A stretch of DNA of 64,000 nt from Stemphylium vesicarium (lineage: Eukaryota; Ascomycota; Dothideomycetes; Pleosporales; Pleosporaceae), in the NCBI GenBank assembly GCA_004380135.1, contig QXCR01000009.1, positions 310,001-374,000 of the forward strand, read 5' to 3'. Position 1 is the stretch's first letter. Every line of letters begins with the position of its first letter. A program made the translations under genes and the position numbers. The notes below the pieces were generated by a model. That model had not been told where the DNA came from and did not search any database. It saw nothing but the letters and a program-made list of their open reading frames with translations. Shown here in pieces: positions 56,682 through 64,000 of the stretch.

Positions 56682-57783
56682 AGATGCCAGGGAAACGGTG
56701 CTTAAATACTCTGCAGGGCGAGCGCGTTAGCATTTCGTCTTGGGTGTGTCAACGTCTCCATGGTGAGTGGGCGGGGTGCATCGGTCGTCCATAGTTACTG
56801 ACAGCTTGGTACCAGGCAGGACTGGCACCGTTGAATGCCATCACCCACGAGCGGGGTCCAGGAGACGGGGGTTCTGCGGAAGGTAGCTACTTACCCAGGT
56901 ATTAAGGTAGTGATGTAACAAGTAACTCGATGAGGCAACGGAGGGTCCAATACAGGGCTACCGAACCATGGAATGTATATCGCAGATATATGAGTGGTGA
57001 GGCCGAAGGAGATATTACGGTACAGAATATTATGTGACTCGAACAATGTACAGAGCGTGAGGCACAGTGGGGTGGAGAAGAGTGAGCCGGCGCAAGCACG
57101 CAGCGAATGGTATGTAAGAAGATAGTAGTTGGGCGTCGTGATGACGGGCGTGCGGTGCTTAAGAAGCAGCACCGTGAGCGAAGGAGGCGTTTCTGGGCCA
57201 AGGAGCACTGCAACGGGCCGTACATCAACCATGCACTCTGATCTTGCGGCACCAGAGAATGCGCCAGGGGGATGCCAGTAAAAGCCAATGAAGGACAGAC
57301 AGGCGTGTTTAGCACGACGTCTGTAGACTTGACAGGTGAGGGTTAAGGTTTGGTCTATATTCTCCGAGCGTGCACAATGCAGGCTCTGGCCGGATAGAGG
57401 CCGAGGGTAGGAGACAAGAGACCCTCAGCCTACGCCGCAGATTCGAGGCACGAGCCAGTGCGCTGAAGCCGCGCCATCTGCTGCAAGCGCCATTGAGCGT
57501 CGCCGGTGTCTCCACCTCTGCAATCGTCGCAGATCTGGCTGTTTCTGACTCGGCGCAGAATCAGACAGGGGTCTGGTCTGTCTCTCGCCCATTTGGTCGC
57601 ACTGTTCCGCGTCGATTACCTCATCTGCGCTCCCACACATGGGGACTGCGCAGCGACCTCACAACGTCGCAGCACGGCGCAAGAGAGAAGAAAAAGGGCG
57701 AGCCAGGGCCAAGCACCGGCCAAAGGGCAAGCGAGAGACGCGCGACTTGTTCTCGTTGGGAGCAGCCACGGTGGGTGGTGGTC

Positions 57784-57818
<35 letters not shown>
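57784..57818. repeat. (GTA)n trinucleotide microsatellite
   Basis: An uninterrupted GTA/TAG/AGT run of 35 bp (about 11.7 units). Depending on frame it would read as poly-Ser, poly-Val or stop codons, so long open frames here are repeat artefacts. Confidence 0.95.
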
Positions 57819-58514
57819 CTCCATGGCCCGCAGCCTCGCCCAAGCATCAATCAAGCCTTGCAGTGCAGAGCATCGACATGGCACACGTGGAGTTTATTCG
57901 CGACAAGGCTAACATGTTTCCCTCCAAGGCCGTGGTACGGTACCATTCGACTTTGTTTATACTACAGCATCATGAATGGATTGGAGCAGCACAGCAGGCA
58001 GCAAAACAGGTGCGGGCTAGGAGGGGTAGGTGCAGCAGCATGAACGACCTGGAGAGTGGTAGCACTTTATGCAGAGCGGAGGGCAATCCGAGAAGATTGA
58101 AGCTGTGGTGCACATCAGAGCCACGGCGACGGCGTGCATGTCACGCCGCACAAGGTACGATACCCGGCAGACAGCTGCCGCAGGACGAAACCAGGCTGGT
58201 GGCTGAGGTTTGTGGCCACTTGTGCGACGGAGCATTTCCAGCATCCAGGAGCGGGAGAAGAGCTGTTGTGTCGAGGGACAGAAGCAGCTAGTGCTGCGAC
58301 TGCGAGCTTTGGGGGAGACGAGGGAGGAGGCGTTCGTCCGGTGTGGGACAAGAATAGCAGCTAGAGCGACGACATGGTCGACCGCCAGCCGCCGTACTGA
58401 GCGGGAGATGATCCACGGCGTTCGATTCTCCACTGCTTGGCCAGGAACGACTAGTCGGGGAGCCGTCGCCTGTAGACCCTGAATCAGTTGGGGAGATGCG
58501 CGCACCGCCGCCTG

Positions 58515-58537
58515 AGTAGTAGTAGTAGTAGTAGTAG
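58515..58537. repeat. (AGT)n trinucleotide microsatellite
   Basis: A 23-bp uninterrupted AGT run (about 7.7 units), the same motif as the one 0.7 kb before it. It is followed by GCAGGAGGAGG. Confidence 0.9.
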
Positions 58538-58601
58538 CAGGAGGAGGTGCATTGCAGTGTTTCTGCCCGGGGGTCAAGATTGGCATGGCACGTTGATGGA
58601 C

Positions 58602-58643
58602 GTGGTGGTGGTAGTGATGATGATGATGATGATGACGATGACG
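58602..58643. repeat. GTG/ATG trinucleotide repeat
   Basis: An imperfect run of GTG units changes into ATG units and ends in ACGATGACG. It is the third trinucleotide repeat within 0.9 kb. Confidence 0.85.
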
Positions 58644-61600
58644 CCTACAGCCATCTGCGTATGTAGATGGGGGCAGGCGGCCGAGTAAAGCCGCAGCTCG
58701 CGGGCGTCACGGGCGACATGGGCTCCAGGGCCCCTCTTCTCCCATACCTCCCTCCGTCCCTCCCTCTCGACGCGGGCGGGTGACAGATGTCAGTTGCATG
58801 CAGAGGGACTGCTGGTGGCAGCTTGGGGGAGGTGCGACGACGTCTGCGCCTCCATGATAGGCAGCAGGGATCATCGCGCCTTCCCACTATCGGGGTCGCG
58901 CCTGCCCGTACTCTCGCTGATCGCAGCCCGCTAGCCCGGCCGATCAAACATCGCACCTGGCGAACAGCCACCGTCTTCCAACATCCGCCGTCTCTCGTGC
59001 CGGCCGCTGCCGTCCTCTGCGCTGTCACGCAAACGAGATGAGACAGGCTCCCGCCAGGCCTCGCCCTCCGCAACGCGACGCCAGGCCAAACTCTGCACTG
59101 TCTCAGCCAACGTGCGGCTATCGAAATCTACGAAACTTTGCCTGGCCCCTGACAACCTTTGCCTACCGCGTTTCGCGCTGTCCAGCGCACCTCGAGGCCT
59201 CCAATTTCGCTCGTCTGTCCACGATTGGATTCGGCACGCTTGCCGGACTGGCAGACTCGCCTTGACCCTTCGGCGCCACACCGAGAACAGACCAGTCGTG
59301 CCAGTCGACTTTCCCTTGCCCGTGTGGATCGCGACTAGGCTCGTGTGTACATGCAACCCGCCCTCTCGCTCCCAGCATCTTGGCTGCTGTTGCCCATCGT
59401 CATCCCGGCACCAGGGTGAACCTCTGGCTCGGTATCAGTTCGTCGTCGAAACCCCCCGAAACGGCTCCCTCGAGCCCGGTACAATTATCCAGGGCCTCGC
59501 ACAAGCTCTGCCTCTGCGAGCAACCATCACCACCAGCCACACAGGCGCACAGCAGCACTTGACCGCCTGACAGTCCGTCAAGTCTACTCCCACACGACCG
59601 CCATTCGTTGCTGTGCTGCTCGCCCCTTTGCACTATGGCGCAAGGGGCTGTCAATCCACCATAGCGCAGCCATGGCTTCGTCACTAGAACCTAGTTTACG
59701 ATTTTCCCGATCTGTCTAAATAGCCTGTACCAACCCAATCCGACGCCAGGTCGAGCTCCTTGCTGCAAATCACCCGCAACGAGGAAGTCCTTGCAACAAG
59801 GCCTGCGCCCTTCCACACTCGCTTAGCCTTTACCAAGTGCCGCCGTCTTCATTGGCCTTGTTACACCGGACGGAAGCCACGGCGCCATCTGCTGCTTGAA
59901 GCAAACCTCGAACCTGGTTTTCAAGTACCCCACGGCGCATTTGACCCTTCAAGCATGGGCAATTTCTACGCATGTCGCCCTCTCAGCAGGGTCTGGATGA
60001 GTCCGACTGTCTGGCCACTCCTCAGACCCACTCCCAAGACAGTGCCCCTCTATCGACTCCCGTTGAGGAGTGACTGCATTGTGATTCACATACCACGATC
60101 GCTGATGTCAATGCACACATATGATCCGACTCTGACTTTGTGCTCTCAATCTTGCTTCGTTCATCACACCGCCTAGCTGCGAAAATTCTCACCGCTTCGA
60201 TACTGGGACGCAACCGATGGGATCTAACTTGGGTAGAACAGCTGCATCGGAAGCAGTAGATTGGAGGGGGCGTTCTGACGATAATTAACAAAAGGGCAGG
60301 TGGTATATGTGGCACCTGTACGAGGCTCAAACATCACCATTGAAGCGGATCTGTGACCACATCCTCGGAACCTCTATCAGCATGCCGACGAATAGTGTGC
60401 AAGGATTGGCTGTCGTGAGAGACTTTTCGTCCCTGTGGAAAACTCAACACAGAAAGAGGGGTCCGCATACACAGTCGCACGACGCATGGTGGCGTGCAGG
60501 CATCATTTACCCCACCGATTCTTCCGGTATACCAACATTCTTTCTAGCAAATGGACCGTTCAACCTCGACGAACACCGCGTCAACATTTACCCGGTATCT
60601 GGGATATTTTCATCGATTGGGGTGAAGGTCCGCGGCATACAGCATATACGACGGTTGCAGTGCTCGCTCCGAAACCGAGTCACCCAACGTCGTACGCTTG
60701 ACAGTCCAACTAACTCAGCACCAAGGCCTGCATATAGCTCCGGCTGATGTTCTCACAGACTTGATACTCTCCGCACGTCGTTGGAAACCTTGCTCTAGGC
60801 TAAAGGTTGACACTTTGTTTCGCGCATAACGTCTGAGATCATCAGTGTCCCACATATTGTAATGATCCCCATCGTCTCTGCTGAGACCCATATATTTTCA
60901 TCGGCCTGAATTTAACCAAAGATGTGAAACAATGGAAACCATGTGTTCTCGGAGCATATTGGTACCTGTGTGGCCGATGGACGCCTTGAATCTACCAACC
61001 ATCTCCTACGGGTGTCAGATACAAGGTCGAAGATGCTAATCACAATTACATGGTCTCCAGTTCAACAGCACGTGCGACACCAACCCACGACCAGAAACCT
61101 TTTTCAATGGCCGGAGGCACTGTAGGGCATATGATTCGTTTTAGTATCTTGTCACATCGCATGCGACTCAGAAACAAACGGCAGAAAATATTCCGGCGAA
61201 ACTTAGCGGGTGTGAAGTATCATGTCGTTGGACACAGGAGCCATGCCCTCTATCGCCGAGTGGCTGCCTGCAAGTGCAATGCTAACTAATGTAGCTGCGA
61301 TCCATTCGCGCCATTTGGGCCCACGTGTAGTGCATCCGCCTCAGGCACTATCGGAAACCCACATACCAGGCTCAAGAAACTCTGCGGGTCTACCCTTGGA
61401 ATCCTCCTTCGGTCGTTCTTTTTGCTCAACGTGCACTAGCCACACCTCGAGCACCAGAACTCGCCAACTGAAGTATTGGGGTTAGTCTTTGCGATGCGTT
61501 GATTGGTCCTCAGCGTTGAGCAGTCTCTACATGAGAATCTTGCGGGAATAATACCCGCACTGCGGGTCCTCAAGTGAAGCGAGTGTCATGGTTACATGTT

Positions 61601-64000
61601 CATGATTGAATAATCGCGTCGCCAACGGCGTGCTAAGTTGACACCGGAGATTTACCAGTCGTCACTATCAATTTGTCACAAGATCTTTCCTGCACTTGAG
61701 TGTGCTAAAGTACTAAGGTTTTTAGAGGCTATTGACTGGCTGCGCATATCCAATCGCATCATGGTTCCGACTCTAACCTGTCTAGTGCCCATCCGGCAGC
61801 TGACACTTGCTAGCCAACTCTCTCATGACGCTGTTCCTGCATATGGCTAAGCTGCACCAGCCGCGGATCGCCGGCACAGCCACCATCGACCCCTTCTCGG
61901 TCGGCTCTTCTTGCCGTCGCTATCTTCTCGTTGGTACTCGAGCCGCGGTTTCAGCGGTCCAGATTGCAAGGGCAGATCAGGCCAAGAAAACACTCGCGAC
62001 ATCTCGATGCAGCAAAGATGCAGCTTTCCAGAACGCCATCCGAGGATGGTCTTCTTGGCAACGACCAAACTCTTCAGCACGCAGCTCTTCGCTGTCGACT
62101 TCACCGGATTGGGTGGGACGTCAGTCCATGGTCGAAGGCGCTGACAATCCACAATCGTGAGGAGTACGGTGCCCCAACCCTTTGGAGCAACCTCCACGGG
62201 ACTGCACGCGAAAGAGAAACCGGGACCGCTAAGATCTCTTGGCACGGGAACAAGAAAAATGCCGATTAAGCTGGTCGGCTACCGTCAGCCGAGGACGGTG
62301 GTGCTGATCATGAATCGCTTGTCTCCGTGTAGTATTCCCATTGCATACCCTACTCATGTTGAAAGCTTGGCGAACCTCGACGCGAGATCGACCGCCCACT
62401 AGGCATCTCTCTTTTACTAATAGAGACCGCATATTGCGGCATGCAGACTGTCACTGCGGGTAGTAGTGACTGGTTAGATGCAGAACAAATTCCGGCTTCA
62501 TAGGGAGACGAGCTTATACACATTCTAGAGCGTCTAGCGGTTCTAGGGATCTGCACGCGGGCGATCGTGACAGCGCACCTGCGTCTACCATACCGTCTAT
62601 CTCCACTGTCACCGGCCGGTGAACTCCACGTTCAATGTCCACTACAGACAAGCTCCAGGGGATACGAGATGTCGCTGTCGCCTCGACAACAACAGTGGGA
62701 CTCTTGCCTGCCGTTACCATGCTTTCCGTTGCATCGCTTCAAACCTGGCCGCTTGCATTGCCCCAAACGCCGCAGATCGACGAGTGCGATCCACGTCTCT
62801 GCTTTGTGATCGAATCACATCGCATTTGTAGCGATGCAGACGGCACGACACGCCATCTTCAGTCATTTTCAGTAAACAGTGGGGTAGTGAGGAAGAAACA
62901 GTGGCTGGCACAGGGTTTTGAGGCTTCGTCTCGGTGCTTTCTCAAATTGTGGTACGTCAGATGTGTCGAAACACAGCGCTAGAGCCCCTAACGTCAACCT
63001 TAATTGTCGCCTGGTCCTTCCCTGTCTGTGGAATGCCAGCCCCGCTACCCTCAAACACTGCAAACTATGGCAATCGCTGCAAGCAGTATCTTCGCAACCC
63101 TTTCCTGCCAACGATACAGCCGGTAAACCCTCGTATCTCTGTCGCCCACAGGCATAGCCCATCTGCCATCTGTGATGACGAGGCGCATTTCTAATCTGTA
63201 TCCTTATGACGTCAATCTTTCAAATCGAGGCCGAGGTGGAGGCGGAATCGAGCAGGTACTGACTAGGAACTTGCTCCGTTCAACGTTCCCCGCTGTCACT
63301 GGTGACGGACACCGGATTCCCATGTGTCCGATCCGTCGCATCGCGTCAGACATCTTACAGTTGCTCGTGCATGTGCAAAAGTGGCAATGATGGATCACGC
63401 CGCCGCGAGGAGCGCTCCGCCGCACGTCATTCGTACTCTATCCACAAGTCAGCGCATCAATCCACCGCGGACGACTCGGCCGAGTACAATGTATGGATGT
63501 GACAGCGGAGCTGAGCGAATGCGACAAGGTTTGGGGGAGTGCAGCTATGCGACGCCTCTCCGCCTGTGATGGGGGTGTAGATCTGAGCAAGCTACATGGT
63601 AACGTTCAGCTGGTGGAGGGGGGAAATTCCACTCGACGCTTGACGGGGACATCTCCGCACAGCACTCTAATCTGCCAACATTTCGCCGCGGCCTCACAAC
63701 AACCTCCCTTCAGGAAGGTGTTAGTCACAGCTTGTAGTGCATCCGTGTCCGCGCGCGTGTCACGATGCTGAGCAGAGACCAGGCCCTTCCACGACCTTTT
63801 TTGGTTGCCAAAAGGGGCACGCCTTGCATGTCACTATTGACGACACGTACGCATGCACCTCTGGACGAATCCATGCAGCCACTGGGTTTGTAAGCAACGG
63901 CAATCTATGCAGGAAGATGCGAAATTATTCGGCTTGCTGGTATGGTCAGAGTCATCTCACGACCTTTAAGAAAAAGTAATCTGGCGCCAGAATACCACAA

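Larger units (their letters stand above)
56682..64000. other. 7.3-kb gene-free flank upstream of the homeobox gene
   Basis: No gene was recognised to the window end. Frames up to 189 codons occur but mostly arise from trinucleotide repeats or from C-rich sequence. Much of 58.7-60.1 kb is C/T-rich on the plus strand, and so purine-rich in the homeobox sense direction. A long 5' leader or promoter for the homeobox gene is a reasonable inference for the near part. Genes beyond about 60 kb, if any, are too fragmented to call. Confidence 0.5.

Noticed and set aside
57370..58043. Long frames with poly-Ser or poly-Val runs
   Set aside because: They are produced by the GTA microsatellite being open in several frames on both strands; no domain surrounds the repeats.
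1..64000. A secondary-metabolite or other multi-gene pathway cluster
   Set aside because: No polyketide synthase, peptide synthetase, terpene synthase, cytochrome P450 or cluster-type transporter set was found; the genes are functionally unrelated.

Overview
The window is nuclear DNA of a filamentous ascomycete. Gene models have short introns (about 45-200 bp) with GTAAGT/GTATGT-type donors and CTAAC/CTGAC-like branch sites. The protein families are typical of Pezizomycotina: velvet, RTA1, DUF4360 secreted protein, fungal arrestin, DHHC-type transferase and TALE homeobox. Protein flavour suggests Dothideomycetes, perhaps Pleosporales; that placement is an inference. I saw no CRISPR, rRNA, organellar DNA, intact transposon or recognisable secondary-metabolite cluster.

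Layout. 1-2.7 kb: no gene recognised. 2.7-5 kb: a secreted DUF4360 protein (+) converges on a velvet-family regulator (-). 5-9.4 kb: gene-poor, with an octamer minisatellite. 9.5-17.1 kb: a GT90/CAP10 glycosyltransferase, arginyl-tRNA synthetase with two plausible starts, and a conserved uncharacterised WICEFCEYE protein. 17.1-19.8 kb: empty. 19.8-28.7 kb is gene-dense: an RTA1-like membrane protein, a BTB protein, complex I NUO9.5 divergent from WBP1/OST48, an ECM4-type glutathione transferase, and a CDF metal transporter. 29.8-34.5 kb: a four-exon DUF1909 zinc-binding protein with an apparent GC-AG intron, an APH-kinase pseudogene, tRNA-Phe(GAA) with an intron, a RING-like protein and an orphan gene. 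35.4-44 kb: an orphan disordered protein, an F-box protein, a four-helix membrane protein, PC4/SUB1, a short zinc-ribbon ORF and an arrestin. 46-48.2 kb: two more small zinc-ribbon proteins. 50.7-51.9 kb: a palmitoyltransferase. 55-56.7 kb: a TALE homeobox gene, followed by 7.3 kb without a recognisable gene but with trinucleotide repeats.

The genes are mostly unrelated housekeeping and regulatory genes rather than one pathway. The most coherent local signals are three small Cys-rich proteins on the minus strand between 42 and 48 kb, and the two developmental-type regulators (velvet and homeobox), which both have long gene-free upstream flanks. All exon boundaries were read by eye from splice signals and reading-frame continuity. 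No similarity search was run, so family names rest on motif recognition.
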